A stretch of 60,854 nt of DNA from positions 1-60,854 of the forward strand of contig JAKFER010000060.1 in assembly GCA_036675565.1 (NCBI GenBank), read 5' to 3'. A program made the position numbers and the translations under genes. This DNA comes from JACCYQ01 sp036675565. GTDB lineage: Bacteria; Bacteroidota; Bacteroidia; Chitinophagales; Chitinophagaceae. Positions 43,609 through 52,589 of this stretch are shown here, in pieces (position 1 is the first letter of the stretch; each line of letters starts with the position of its first letter). The notes under the pieces are model-generated. The model did not search any database. It was not told where the DNA came from and saw only the letters and a program-made list of their open reading frames with translations.

Positions 43609-43694
43609 ATGCGAGGCAATGCATAAAGCTCAATAAACCCGCTTTTTTAACGTTTGTACATTTACCCAGGCCCTGTCTAAACCATCAAAGTACT

Positions 43695-43925
43695 ATGAAA
43701 AACAACACAAGTCCCGTTTTCCATTTCAGCGCTTATCCATTAAGTGTCATTGGAGGAACATCCACTTCAAAATTAAAAGTAAACCGGTCAGCCAACGGCA
43801 TCTGCCTGAAAGTTTTACCAGCACTGGATGTTATACCGGCACGAATCAAATTATTGGCCAAAGAACCGGATACGGTTTTACCGGCACACCAGTGGGATGT
43901 TGGCTGGTTTAATAATTATGAATAA
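43695..43925 (+). CDS. Small hypothetical protein, uncertain
   Basis: 76 residues, no signal peptide: MKNNTSPVFHFSAYPLSVIG, then KLKVNRSANGICLKVLPALD and a C terminus ending VGWFNNYE. The frame has good codon use for this genome and a normal ATG start, and ends 4 bases before the convergent lspA gene. I know no relatives. It may be real or the remnant of a longer gene. Confidence 0.45.
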   Translation: MKNNTSPVFHFSAYPLSVIGGTSTSKLKVNRSANGICLKVLPALDVIPARIKLLAKEPDTVLPAHQWDVGWFNNYE

Positions 43926-43929
43926 CCAA

Positions 43930-44601
43930 TCAGGAAACCTGCACTTTATCAGAAACTTCGGTATTGGTTTCTACCGGTTTTGAAGTTTTAACCGGCTCTT
44001 CTTTTTGAAAAAATCGCTTTTGAAAGATCAGTAAAGTAATTACGCCAACTGAAATAGAAGCATCAGCAATATTAAAAACAGGACTAAAAAATTCAAAATC
44101 ATTTCCACCTACTACAGGTACCCATGATGGATATGTTGAACGGATGATGGGGAAATACAACATATCTACAACCTTTCCATGTAAAAAACCTGCATACCCC
44201 TGTTCAGGAAACATGGTAGCAATTGTATGGTAATCCGTTTCGGAAAAGATCAAACCATAAAACATACTGTCAATTAAATTCCCTAATGCACCGGCATAGA
44301 TCAAAGCAGCACAAATAATAAAACCGCGGTGATATTTTTGACTGACAATCCTGCCCAAATACCAGGTACCGAAAATAACGGCAGCTAAGCGGAATAATGT
44401 AAGGATCATTTTACCCCATTCCCCACCGATCTTCCAACCCCAGGCCATCCCTTCATTTTCAATAAAATATAACTGGAACCATTCCAGGCCCATCACATTC
44501 ATAACAGGGCCGAAAGTGAACCCGGTTTTTATCCATATTTTAAAAGCCTGGTCAACAATAAGGATCAATAATATGATGAGAAATACATTTCGAAGCTTCA
44601 C
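43930..44601 (-). CDS. lspA: Lipoprotein signal peptidase (signal peptidase II)
   Basis: 223 residues from GTG 44601 (MKLRNVFLIILLILIVDQAF). A TTG at 44643 is in frame, but a -7 element lies between the two codons, so GTG is preferred. Four membrane helices and the two catalytic Asp motifs of the family are visible: NLIDSMFYGLIF (Asp 1) and VFNIADASISVGV (Asp 2). It also has the NEGMAWGW block. It is longer than the usual 160-170 residues because of an insert of about 45 residues (TDYHTIATMFPEQGYAGFLH). It matures the many lipoproteins seen in this window. Confidence 0.93.
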   Translation of the reverse strand: MKLRNVFLIILLILIVDQAFKIWIKTGFTFGPVMNVMGLEWFQLYFIENEGMAWGWKIGGEWGKMILTLFRLAAVIFGTWYLGRIVSQKYHRGFIICAALIYAGALGNLIDSMFYGLIFSETDYHTIATMFPEQGYAGFLHGKVVDMLYFPIIRSTYPSWVPVVGGNDFEFFSPVFNIADASISVGVITLLIFQKRFFQKEEPVKTSKPVETNTEVSDKVQVS

Positions 44602-44621
44602 TATTACAATTTTTGGGTCAG

Positions 44622-44629
44622 CAAATATA
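44622..44629 (-). promoter_or_regulatory. Candidate -7 element of lspA
   Basis: TATATTTG on the minus strand (44629-44622) fits TAnnTTTG and lies 20 bases before GTG 44601. No -33 TTG at the right distance was seen. Confidence 0.4.
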
Positions 44630-44678
44630 GGCAGAACAGCCAAGAGATAAAGGCAGGGAAATCATAAAAGAAATAGCC

Positions 44679-47174
44679 TTATTCTTCATAATAAACACGC
44701 TGAACGCGTTCAGAAATGCCCGTCATCAACTCATAAGGAATTGTTTGAGCCCATTGAGCCAATTGTTGAACGGGTAATGCTTTACCAAAAATGATAACAT
44801 CATCACCTTCTTTTACTCCCTCGATATGGGTAATATTGATCATGGTCATGTCCATACAAACTGTCCCAATCACAGGCGCTAACTGACCATTGACCAGCAT
44901 ACGCCCCGCCCCATTCCCCAGACGCCGCGGGTAGCCATCTGCATAGCCAATGCGAACGGTTGCAATAACCGATTCCTCATCAACGGTTCCTTTCCGGTTA
45001 TAACTCACGGTATCACCTGGTTTTATTTTTTTTATTTGGGCGATAGTCGACCGCAATGTGGCCACTGTTTCAAGTTGCAGCTCAGGATCATTTGTGGGAT
45101 CTACACCATACATCCCAATTCCCAATCTTACCATATCCAATTGTAATTCCGGGTGACGAATCACTGCCGAAGTATTGGATAAATGTTTTAAGAAAGTATA
45201 ACGCAGAAATGATGATACCACGGTTTCTGCTTTTTTAAAAAGCGCATATTGTTTGGCGGTAAATTCATCCTCCTTTACATCTTCACTGGAAGCAAGATGA
45301 CTGAAAATACTTTTCACTTTAACAAAAGGTTGCTGCAGGTGGATTTTTAAATCCTGTAATTCATCGATGTTAAAACCAAGCCGGTTCATACCGGTTTCAA
45401 TTTCCAAATGAATGGGCCAGTCACTAAGACCCTGCCTGTCCAGGTAATGGTTGAAAGATTTCAACAACGGAACAGAAAATATCACCGGTTCAAGGTTTTG
45501 AGATATGATGGCATCAAAAGAATTTTCTTCTACATTCAAAACCATGATTGGCAACTGGATGCCCGCTTGTCTTAATGTAACGCCTTCATCAGCATATGCC
45601 ACGCATAAATAATCCACTTTATGATATTGCAGTACACTGGCAATTTCCACCCCGCCACTGCCATATGCAAAAGCTTTTACCATAGCCATGATGCGGGTAC
45701 CCGGTTGCAGGCGTTGCCGAAACTGGTTTAAGTTATGCGCCAGTGCTTTTAAATCTATTTCCAGGACCGTCTGGTGAACTTTTTTCTCAAGCAACCGAAC
45801 GATCTTTTCAAATTCAAATATCCTGGCACCCTTGACTAATATAGTTTCGTCTTTAAACGAACCCTGCCTGAAATCTTTTTTAAAATCTTCTACACTGTCA
45901 AAAAATAGTGTACTGAATTGATTCTCTATTTTATTCAATGACAGATCCAGGTACTTTGAAATCGCCGGACCAATGCCAATAACCCGGTCCACATGATGGC
46001 CAATTAATAAACTCGCTACCTGCGCATACAGGTCAGCGTCAGACAAGCCAGATTGAAACAGATCAGAAAGAATGACGGTTTTTTTTTCACGACTTCCCTG
46101 TTGAAATAAAAAATCCAGGGCAATTTTTAATGAACTTAAATCTGCGCTGTAACTGTCATTGATGATGGAACAGTTGTTTATTCCATTTTTGTACTCAAGT
46201 CGCATATTCACAGGCTGCAATTCTTTCATTCTCTGATGAATGATTTGGGCCTGAATACCAAGATACAAACAAACACACCAGCAGGTAACAGCATTTTCCA
46301 CCGAAGCATCATCGGTGAAAGGAATTTCAGTTTCAATGGATTCACCTTTGTACCTGGCTTGAATGATCGTGGATGCATTTCGTTTGTGGATTGCTGTTAT
46401 ACACAATGTGTTTTCACTTCCCCGCCCCCAGCTAAAAAATTTTTGTGGATTTTTAGGATCTCTTTCATTATCCTGTATTTTTTGAATAGCCTGTTTTACT
46501 ATAGGTTGATCATTCCCATAAATGATGACCGCTGAGTATTGAAACAGCCTTAGTTTTTCATTGGCTTTTTGTTGGTGATTATGGAAGCCGCGACTATGTG
46601 CCTCACCAATATTTGTTATAACCCCAATGGTTGGTTGTATGATCGCCTGCAATTTATCCATCTCACCAGGTTCAGAAATGCCGGCTTCAAAAATGGCGAG
46701 GTTATGCTGATCGCTCATTTGCCAAACACTTAATGGCACGCCGACCTGGGAATTATAACTTTTAGGACTTCGTACGATCCTGTAATCAGGAGATAATACC
46801 TGCCAAAGCCATTCTTTTACAATTGTTTTTCCATTGCTGCCGGTTATCCCAATTACCGGATAATGAAAATGACTGCGATGTACTGCAGCAACCATTTGCA
46901 ATGCATCCAGGGTATTGGCAACCTGCAGAAAAATTGCTTTGGGAAAATGAGCTTTATCGATCTTTTTACTGACTATAAAATACCGAACACCTTTTTCATA
47001 AAGTAATGGAATAAAATCATGTCCATCCCTTCGCGGACCCGGTAACGCAAAGAAAATTGTTTCAGCAGGTGTAATAATTTTCCTGCTGTCGGTTAACAAC
47101 TGGGAAATACCGGCATCCGGTTCTATTATCCCTGCACCTATTATCCTGGCAATATTTTTCAGAGAATCTATCAA
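44679..47174 (-). CDS. MurF-alanine racemase fusion (bifunctional)
   Basis: 831 residues. The first ~445 residues are a Mur ligase of the MurF type: LTDSRKIITPAETIFFALPG, the ATP-binding GITGSNGKTIVKEWLWQVL, ILVKGARIFEFE. The second half (from about 455, VLEIDLKALAHNLNQFRQ) is alanine racemase with the PLP Lys in MVKAFAYGSGGVEIA and later TVSYNRKGTVDEES, RIGYADGYPRRLGN. It should make D-alanine and couple D-Ala-D-Ala to the UDP-muramyl tripeptide. This fusion is known from Bacteroidota. The start is a TTG (47174), with a stop codon right upstream in frame, so no ATG is possible. It follows terC by 18 bases. Confidence 0.95.
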   Translation of the reverse strand: MIDSLKNIARIIGAGIIEPDAGISQLLTDSRKIITPAETIFFALPGPRRDGHDFIPLLYEKGVRYFIVSKKIDKAHFPKAIFLQVANTLDALQMVAAVHRSHFHYPVIGITGSNGKTIVKEWLWQVLSPDYRIVRSPKSYNSQVGVPLSVWQMSDQHNLAIFEAGISEPGEMDKLQAIIQPTIGVITNIGEAHSRGFHNHQQKANEKLRLFQYSAVIIYGNDQPIVKQAIQKIQDNERDPKNPQKFFSWGRGSENTLCITAIHKRNASTIIQARYKGESIETEIPFTDDASVENAVTCWCVCLYLGIQAQIIHQRMKELQPVNMRLEYKNGINNCSIINDSYSADLSSLKIALDFLFQQGSREKKTVILSDLFQSGLSDADLYAQVASLLIGHHVDRVIGIGPAISKYLDLSLNKIENQFSTLFFDSVEDFKKDFRQGSFKDETILVKGARIFEFEKIVRLLEKKVHQTVLEIDLKALAHNLNQFRQRLQPGTRIMAMVKAFAYGSGGVEIASVLQYHKVDYLCVAYADEGVTLRQAGIQLPIMVLNVEENSFDAIISQNLEPVIFSVPLLKSFNHYLDRQGLSDWPIHLEIETGMNRLGFNIDELQDLKIHLQQPFVKVKSIFSHLASSEDVKEDEFTAKQYALFKKAETVVSSFLRYTFLKHLSNTSAVIRHPELQLDMVRLGIGMYGVDPTNDPELQLETVATLRSTIAQIKKIKPGDTVSYNRKGTVDEESVIATVRIGYADGYPRRLGNGAGRMLVNGQLAPVIGTVCMDMTMINITHIEGVKEGDDVIIFGKALPVQQLAQWAQTIPYELMTGISERVQRVYYEE

Positions 47175-47192
47175 TTATATCAGGGTAATAAT

Positions 47193-48161
47193 TTAGGTGA
47201 CAGATTCGTCCACTACATCTTCAGGTACACCTTTCTTCTTCATAAAAATAGAATAGAAGATAGATCCACCAAGACAAAACATAATCACCGATAAAGAAAT
47301 AAATACCTGGTCGGTTTTAGTAAGCCATTGATTGATCCAATTTTCACCCAGCATTTTAATACCGATAAATACAAGGACAATAGCAATACCCTGTGGGAGA
47401 TAATCGAACTTGGTAACGGCACCACGCAATAAAAAGAATAGCGGTCGCAATCCAAGAATAGCAAAAATATTAGAAGTGTATATTACCAGTTTATCACGGG
47501 AAATACCCATTACAGCTGGAATGCTATCCACCGCAAAAACTATATCTATTGCAGCGAGCATGATGACAACCACAAATAAGGTTGTATAAGCTGTTTTGCC
47601 TTTTTCCTTTACCATGTAATGTCCGTTGCCATCGTGTGGTACGAGTGGAAGAAATCTTTTTAAAAACAGGTATACCTTACTTTTCTTAGGATCAAATTCT
47701 TCATCTTCAGTAGACTTAAAGATCTTAATCCCGGTATACACCAGGAATGCACCAAAAACATAAAGAATCCAATGAAAACGGTCAACCAAGGCCACGCCTA
47801 CCGTGATAAAAACGATGCGGAAAATGATTGCCATCAGTATACCCATGAACAATACACGGCCGAAATATTTCTCTTTTACAGAAAATGCAGAGAAGATAAG
47901 TATGAAAACGAAGATATTATCAATACTCAGGCTTTTTTCCATTAGGTAAGCACTGAAGTATTCGAGGCCGGTGGCCGGACCTTTTTCAAACCAAACAAAA
48001 ATCCCAAATGCAAGACCTAATCCAATCCAGAACAAACTGGTCCAGAGTGCACTTTTTAAGCTTACTTTTTTGTCTTTTTTTGTAAATAATCCTAGATCGA
48101 TGAAGATGGCTATTGATAAAACAATCCCGAAAACCAAATACGAAATCTGCGTAGTGTTCAT
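47193..48161 (-). CDS. TerC-family membrane protein (Alx-like)
   Basis: 322 residues with about eight membrane helices. The conserved acidic motifs of the family are present: KSLSIDNIFVFILIFSAFSV and AAIDIVFAVDSIPAVMGISR, with several charged residues inside helices. TerC/Alx proteins have been linked to Mn2+ export and metal loading of exported proteins; the exact role here is unknown. It lies between gldG and murF-alr in the minus-strand group and has its own -7 element at 48179-48186. Confidence 0.93.
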   Translation of the reverse strand: MNTTQISYLVFGIVLSIAIFIDLGLFTKKDKKVSLKSALWTSLFWIGLGLAFGIFVWFEKGPATGLEYFSAYLMEKSLSIDNIFVFILIFSAFSVKEKYFGRVLFMGILMAIIFRIVFITVGVALVDRFHWILYVFGAFLVYTGIKIFKSTEDEEFDPKKSKVYLFLKRFLPLVPHDGNGHYMVKEKGKTAYTTLFVVVIMLAAIDIVFAVDSIPAVMGISRDKLVIYTSNIFAILGLRPLFFLLRGAVTKFDYLPQGIAIVLVFIGIKMLGENWINQWLTKTDQVFISLSVIMFCLGGSIFYSIFMKKKGVPEDVVDESVT

Positions 48162-48178
48162 CCAGTAAATTTAAGGGT

Positions 48179-48186
48179 GCAAAGAT
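48179..48186 (-). promoter_or_regulatory. Candidate -7 element of terC
   Basis: TATCTTTG (minus, 48186-48179), followed by CACCC, fits TAnnTTTG and lies 18 bases before ATG 48161. It suggests that terC and the genes after it have their own promoter inside the gldF-lspA cluster. No -33 TTG was found. Confidence 0.45.
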
Positions 48187-48227
48187 ACTATGCCCCGTTT
48201 GTGAATCCTTAAAATAAAAGATAAGAT

Positions 48228-49928
48228 TTATGCTGTATACTGCCTGCGACGCAGTTGTTGATAGATCCACCCTATAAAAATAACCAGCAGTACCGGCAAG
48301 CCTATATTTAAAAACTGCCATAAGGTTCGTTGCGATTTCACTTTTTCACCATCCAATAATCTTAGAACCATATCCTTGTTGCGCACCGCTATGATCTCTG
48401 GTTTATTGGTCAGGTATTCAAGGCTGTTCATTAAAAATTCGCGGTTGGCAAACTGGTATTCGTACTGGGAACCAATGTTGAACAAATTTATACCCATTGG
48501 CAATGGACCATCCTTAGTTGAAACATCATTGAGCACCAGGTCCGCATCTCCGGCAATAATCATTTTTGCAGGTAATGATGAATCCCTGAAAGGAACACCC
48601 ATCATGGCCAGACTATCGATAATAGATTTGCCCGCCCTGCTGCGGTATAATGATTTAAATGAACCTTCTAACAAAACAGCAGCAGGAATATTCGCCTGGT
48701 TGAAAAGAGCATCTTCAGGTGTATTTCTATTTTCATTCAGGCTGATCAGTGCCGGTGTCGTTATAGTTCGGGAATTAGCGGATGAAGAAAGCAATATTGT
48801 TTTATCAATTCCTGCCGCCTGTACGGTATCCATTGAATTCACAAATCGTCCCGCAACCGGTCCAATATTTTTATTGATCAAATGATTATTGTTTGATACG
48901 AATACAGGATAATAATTCCAGCGAAGAAATTCATATTGCGGATTTTCAGGACTGCCACCCACAGCAAATGGCATAAAATCACATTGGAGATCCATTATCA
49001 GATCAGGATTAATCCTTACACCATAACGGAAAAGCATATCCGTTAAATTGAGATCGCGGTCATAAGCAATGGTTTCTGTTTTAAATCGCAGGCTATCCTG
49101 TTCTGCATACAATGCATCAATAAAAAACAACAAATTGCCACCCCGCATAACAAACTGGTCAATCTTCAATTTTTCTTCATCCGTAAACCGGAAGGAAGGT
49201 TTTACAATCATTAATGTTTTAAAAGTATCCGGAATAAAAGGTTCGGTAAATAGATCTATGGTATAAAGCGAATAATCTTTTTGTAAAACTTGCTGCAGAT
49301 CATAAGTACGTGCATCGGTCAATTCGCCATTGCCCACTGAATATGCCACCATGGGTTTACCGGCATGTACCATGTCGTTCAACGTTTTCAAAAAATTATA
49401 CTCCATCCGTGCCTCTGCACTATTGGTTTCTGCCTGCGAAATTTGAACGCTTCGTGAATTAAAAAGATCAACCAGTTGTTGTTCTCCTTTATATGTAACC
49501 ATGGCAACCGGGAAAACGAGTTTGTTCTGCTGGCCGGCTTCAATCTGAACCGTTAAATTAATCGGGTTGGCGCCCATGGCAACCAGTGTATCTCCATATC
49601 GGCTACGGGTTCCCGGTATACCGTCTTCAGGAGAAATAAAATTATACTGAACCTGTGCTGGATTCTGGTCCTTTAAAACACGCAAAAATTCTTCAGTACT
49701 GTTAGCCAGTTTTTTAAATCCTGAAGGAAAATCCCCTGTTAAAAATACATCAATGATAATCACACTATCCAGTTGCTGAACCAGTTCTTTGGTAGGTTGG
49801 CTCAAGGTATATCTTTTTTCCTTTGTCAAATCGAACCGGGTATGAAACAAGGATGCCAGGTAATTGATAACCAATAACCCGATCAGAATAAGTGGCCAGC
49901 GGAATTTTGATTGAAAAATTTTGTTCAT
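48228..49928 (-). CDS. gldG: Gliding-motility ABC transporter auxiliary protein GldG
   Basis: 566 residues. An N-terminal membrane anchor (WPLILIGLLVINYLASLF) is followed by a large periplasmic ABC_transp_aux domain (FDLTKEKRYTLSQPTKELVQ, QDSVIIIDVFLTGDFPSGFK-type start, GKPMVAYSVGNGEL) and a C-terminal membrane helix (LPVLLVIFIGWIYQQLR) with a basic tail. This is the layout of GldG. It starts 21 bases after gldF and both are in one transcript. With GldA (ATPase, not in the window) they form an ABC complex needed for gliding in flavobacteria. Confidence 0.93.
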   Translation of the reverse strand: MNKIFQSKFRWPLILIGLLVINYLASLFHTRFDLTKEKRYTLSQPTKELVQQLDSVIIIDVFLTGDFPSGFKKLANSTEEFLRVLKDQNPAQVQYNFISPEDGIPGTRSRYGDTLVAMGANPINLTVQIEAGQQNKLVFPVAMVTYKGEQQLVDLFNSRSVQISQAETNSAEARMEYNFLKTLNDMVHAGKPMVAYSVGNGELTDARTYDLQQVLQKDYSLYTIDLFTEPFIPDTFKTLMIVKPSFRFTDEEKLKIDQFVMRGGNLLFFIDALYAEQDSLRFKTETIAYDRDLNLTDMLFRYGVRINPDLIMDLQCDFMPFAVGGSPENPQYEFLRWNYYPVFVSNNNHLINKNIGPVAGRFVNSMDTVQAAGIDKTILLSSSANSRTITTPALISLNENRNTPEDALFNQANIPAAVLLEGSFKSLYRSRAGKSIIDSLAMMGVPFRDSSLPAKMIIAGDADLVLNDVSTKDGPLPMGINLFNIGSQYEYQFANREFLMNSLEYLTNKPEIIAVRNKDMVLRLLDGEKVKSQRTLWQFLNIGLPVLLVIFIGWIYQQLRRRQYTA

Positions 49929-49949
49929 CCGGGATTGATTAGAGTTGAC

Positions 49950-50669
49950 CTATCGTTTACGCAGGTTTGTATATGTAATGTAAAGGAAAAAAAAGATCAC
50001 ACTGATAAAGTAAACCACATCACGGGTATCGATTACACCCCGGCTGATACTGCGATAATGAAAATCGATGCCAATCATTTCAATAAAATAATCTGCTCCG
50101 CTGCTGAAAATGGGTAAGCGGCTGATGGCGCTGAATCCATAATACAGCAATGCACAGGCAATAACACTTGTTATGAAAGCAACCACCGCATTACTAGTAA
50201 AACTGCTCATGCAGATTCCAATAGCTGTAAAAACAGCTGCCAGGAAAAACAGCCCGATATAAGAACCAAAAGTAGCTCCGGTGTCAATCCCTTCGTTTAC
50301 GGATAGTTGTTGGATGGAAAAAATATAAACCAGGGTTGGCAATAGTGCGATCAGCACTACAGAAAGACTGCCCCAGTATTTACCGGAAACGATCTGGCCC
50401 CGGCTTAAAGGCCTTGTTTGAAGAATCTCGAAAGTGCCGGCTTTAAATTCATCCGCGAAACTTCGCATAGTGATGGCCGGTATTAAAAGCAACATCACCC
50501 AGGGGGCCAATTCAAAAAAACGGTCAAGGGTCGCATACCCGAAATCAAAAATATTATCTTCAAAAACAAACAGCACCAGCCCATTGACTAACAAAAAAAC
50601 AATGATAGCTATGTAACCGGTTAAACTGCTGAAATATTGCCGAAGTTCTTTTTTACAAACAGACCACAT
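49950..50669 (-). CDS. gldF: Gliding-motility ABC transporter permease GldF
   Basis: 239 residues of the ABC-2 membrane type, with six hydrophobic segments. It has the family blocks ELRQYFSSLTGYIAIIVFLL at the start, ITMRSFADEFKAGTFEILQT and SRGQIVSGKYWGSLSVVLI. The C terminus ends in a basic TYTNLRKR. It forms an operon with gldG, which starts 21 bases after its stop codon. The ATPase gene gldA is not in the window, so it is encoded elsewhere if present. Confidence 0.93.
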   Translation of the reverse strand: MWSVCKKELRQYFSSLTGYIAIIVFLLVNGLVLFVFEDNIFDFGYATLDRFFELAPWVMLLLIPAITMRSFADEFKAGTFEILQTRPLSRGQIVSGKYWGSLSVVLIALLPTLVYIFSIQQLSVNEGIDTGATFGSYIGLFFLAAVFTAIGICMSSFTSNAVVAFITSVIACALLYYGFSAISRLPIFSSGADYFIEMIGIDFHYRSISRGVIDTRDVVYFISVIFFFLYITYTNLRKR

Positions 50670-50697
50670 GAATTTTTTATTGGCTGCAATATAGGGA

Positions 50698-50840
50698 TTA
50701 GTTGATAAGTTGAATAGTTGATATGTTGATTGGTTGTCGGGAATTTGGAATTGGAGATTAGTTTAATAGTTGACAGATTAATGGGAATTTGGAATTAGGT
50801 ACCAACCTTTCAACTATTCAGCCTTTCAACTATTCAACTA
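50698..50840. repeat. AT-rich spacer with inverted and direct repeats
   Basis: TTGAATAGTTGA at 50710-50721 has its exact reverse complement TCAACTATTCAA at 50826-50837, and a further partial copy TCAACTATTCA at 50810-50820. GGGAATTTGGAATT occurs twice in direct order (50739 and 50783). It lies between gldF and iscA-like genes, in the direction of both. It may be a chromosomal intergenic repeat of the genus. Confidence 0.7.
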
Positions 50841-50847
50841 CACTCAC

Positions 50848-51204
50848 CTAAACCGCAAAACTTTCACCACAACCGCAGGTGCGTGTAGCGTTTGGATTGA
50901 TGAAATAAAAGCCTTTACCATTCAATCCGTCAGAAAATTCGAGCGTTGTATTTACGAGGTATAAAAAGCTTTTCAGATCGGTAACCACCTTGACGCCGTT
51001 ATCTTCAAACACCTGGTCCATTGGTTTTAATTCACGGTCAAAATCAAGTTTATATGTCAGACCCGAACAACCGCCACCGACAACACTTACACGCAGAAAA
51101 AATTCACCTCTATCATCAATACCGGCGTCTTTTTTTAATTCAGCCACTTTAGCGCTTGCTTTGTCGCTCACATAAATCCTGTTTGCCAATTCCACTGTAC
51201 TCAT
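50848..51204 (-). CDS. IscA/SufA/ErpA-type iron-sulfur carrier (HesB family)
   Basis: 118 residues. Three Cys in the family pattern: GGCSGLTYKL (about 55-64) and TCGCGESF near the C terminus. The ELKKDAG start and 'GVKVVTDLKSFLYL' strand also fit. It carries Fe-S clusters or iron to target proteins. It lies 68 bases downstream of the cysteine desulfurase gene on the same strand and the two are probably co-transcribed, forming a small Fe-S assembly unit. No IscU/SufU scaffold is seen next to it. Confidence 0.93.
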   Translation of the reverse strand: MSTVELANRIYVSDKASAKVAELKKDAGIDDRGEFFLRVSVVGGGCSGLTYKLDFDRELKPMDQVFEDNGVKVVTDLKSFLYLVNTTLEFSDGLNGKGFYFINPNATRTCGCGESFAV

Positions 51205-51272
51205 TCTGTTTGTTTTTGTTTTATGATTACATTTTAGACCGAATTTAGTTCGGTCTGTTGTTTGATTACTCT

Positions 51273-52490
51273 TTATTGAACGGATCTTTCAACACTTTTT
51301 GTTGCATTATCCTTTTTATACATATCCCACAAAGGGCTCATCTTTCTTAATTTATTTACAGATTCTGTAACTTTCTGTGCCGCAAAATCAATTTCGTCTT
51401 CTGTTGTAAATCTACCCAAACTAAAACGCAGCGAACTGTGTGCCATTTCATCATCCAAACCCAAAGCTTTTAAAACATACGAAGGCTCAATAGATGCTGA
51501 TGTACAGGCCGAACCTGATGAAACAGCGATTTCTTTGCTAAACCCCATCATCAGCCCCTGGCTTTCTACATGCCTGAATGAAATATTGGTTACCTGGGGT
51601 AATCGATTTTCTTTGTTGCCATTAACAAAACTCTCTTCTAATTGAAGCAATGAATCTTCCAATTTGTTCCTCAAAATTTTCAATCTTGTTGCATCATGTT
51701 CCATCTCATTCATACAAATTTCACATGCTTTCCCAAAACCTACAATACCCGGAACATTTAAAGTGCCACTGCGCATACCTCTTTCATGACCGCCTCCATC
51801 TAACTGTGCTTTCAATTTTACCCTGGGATTTTTCCGGCGTACATATAATGCTCCAATACCTTTTGGACCATACATTTTATGCGCTGAAAAAGCCATGATG
51901 TCAATTTCATCTTTTATAACATCAACTGGAATTTTTCCAACAGCCTGGGTGGCATCACTAAAAAAAAGAACCTGATTTTTCTTCGCTATTTTTCCAATCT
52001 TTTCAATTTGTTGTACAACACCAATTTCATTATTGGCATAGATAACAGAAATTAAAATGGTAGTTGGTTTGATAACGGATTCCAGTTCTACAAGGTCTAT
52101 CAACCCCTCTGTATTCACATTCAAATACGTTATTTCAGCCCCTTTATTTTCCAGGTTTTTACAGGTATCCAAAACAGCCTTATGTTCAATATTGGTTGTA
52201 ATGATATGATTGCCTTTAGCGGTATAAGTTTCAAATACCCCTTTCAGCGCAAGATTGGTTGCTTCCGTTGCACCAGAAGTAAAAATGATCTCTTTAGTTT
52301 CAGCACCGATTAGCCTGGCAACCTGTTCTCTTGCAATATCCACCGCCTCCTCTGCAACCCATCCAAATGAATGACTGCGACTGGCTGCATTACCAAACCT
52401 TTCCGTAAAATAAGGCAACATAGCTTCTACCACGCGGGGATCGCAGGGCGTTGTTGCATTATAATCCAGGTAAATGGGCAGTTTCAACAT
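51273..52490 (-). CDS. Cysteine desulfurase (IscS/NifS type)
   Basis: 405 residues. PLP enzyme of class V: PIYLDYNATTPCDPRVVEAM at the start, FTSGATEATNLALKGVFETY, the PLP-binding Lys in MAFSAHKMYGPKGIGALYVR and the catalytic Cys in SSGSACTSASIEPSYVLKAL. The short loop around the catalytic Cys and the N-terminal motif fit the IscS/NifS group rather than SufS. It supplies sulfur for Fe-S clusters and tRNA thiolation. Upstream -7 element at 52496-52503. Confidence 0.95.
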   Translation of the reverse strand: MLKLPIYLDYNATTPCDPRVVEAMLPYFTERFGNAASRSHSFGWVAEEAVDIAREQVARLIGAETKEIIFTSGATEATNLALKGVFETYTAKGNHIITTNIEHKAVLDTCKNLENKGAEITYLNVNTEGLIDLVELESVIKPTTILISVIYANNEIGVVQQIEKIGKIAKKNQVLFFSDATQAVGKIPVDVIKDEIDIMAFSAHKMYGPKGIGALYVRRKNPRVKLKAQLDGGGHERGMRSGTLNVPGIVGFGKACEICMNEMEHDATRLKILRNKLEDSLLQLEESFVNGNKENRLPQVTNISFRHVESQGLMMGFSKEIAVSSGSACTSASIEPSYVLKALGLDDEMAHSSLRFSLGRFTTEDEIDFAAQKVTESVNKLRKMSPLWDMYKKDNATKSVERSVQ

Positions 52491-52495
52491 AACTG

Positions 52496-52503
52496 CAAAT
52501 TTA
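52496..52503 (-). promoter_or_regulatory. Candidate -7 element of the cysteine desulfurase gene
   Basis: TAAATTTG (minus, 52503-52496) fits TAnnTTTG and ends 5 bases before ATG 52490, so the transcript would have a very short leader or none. The evidence is one 8-base match. Confidence 0.35.
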
Positions 52504-52589
52504 ACTCAAATGCTGCTATTTAGATGTCAATGTAAAGTGTAAAAGCTAATTTTACCTAAACTATAATTTTTGCCAAAATCATTGTTTTA

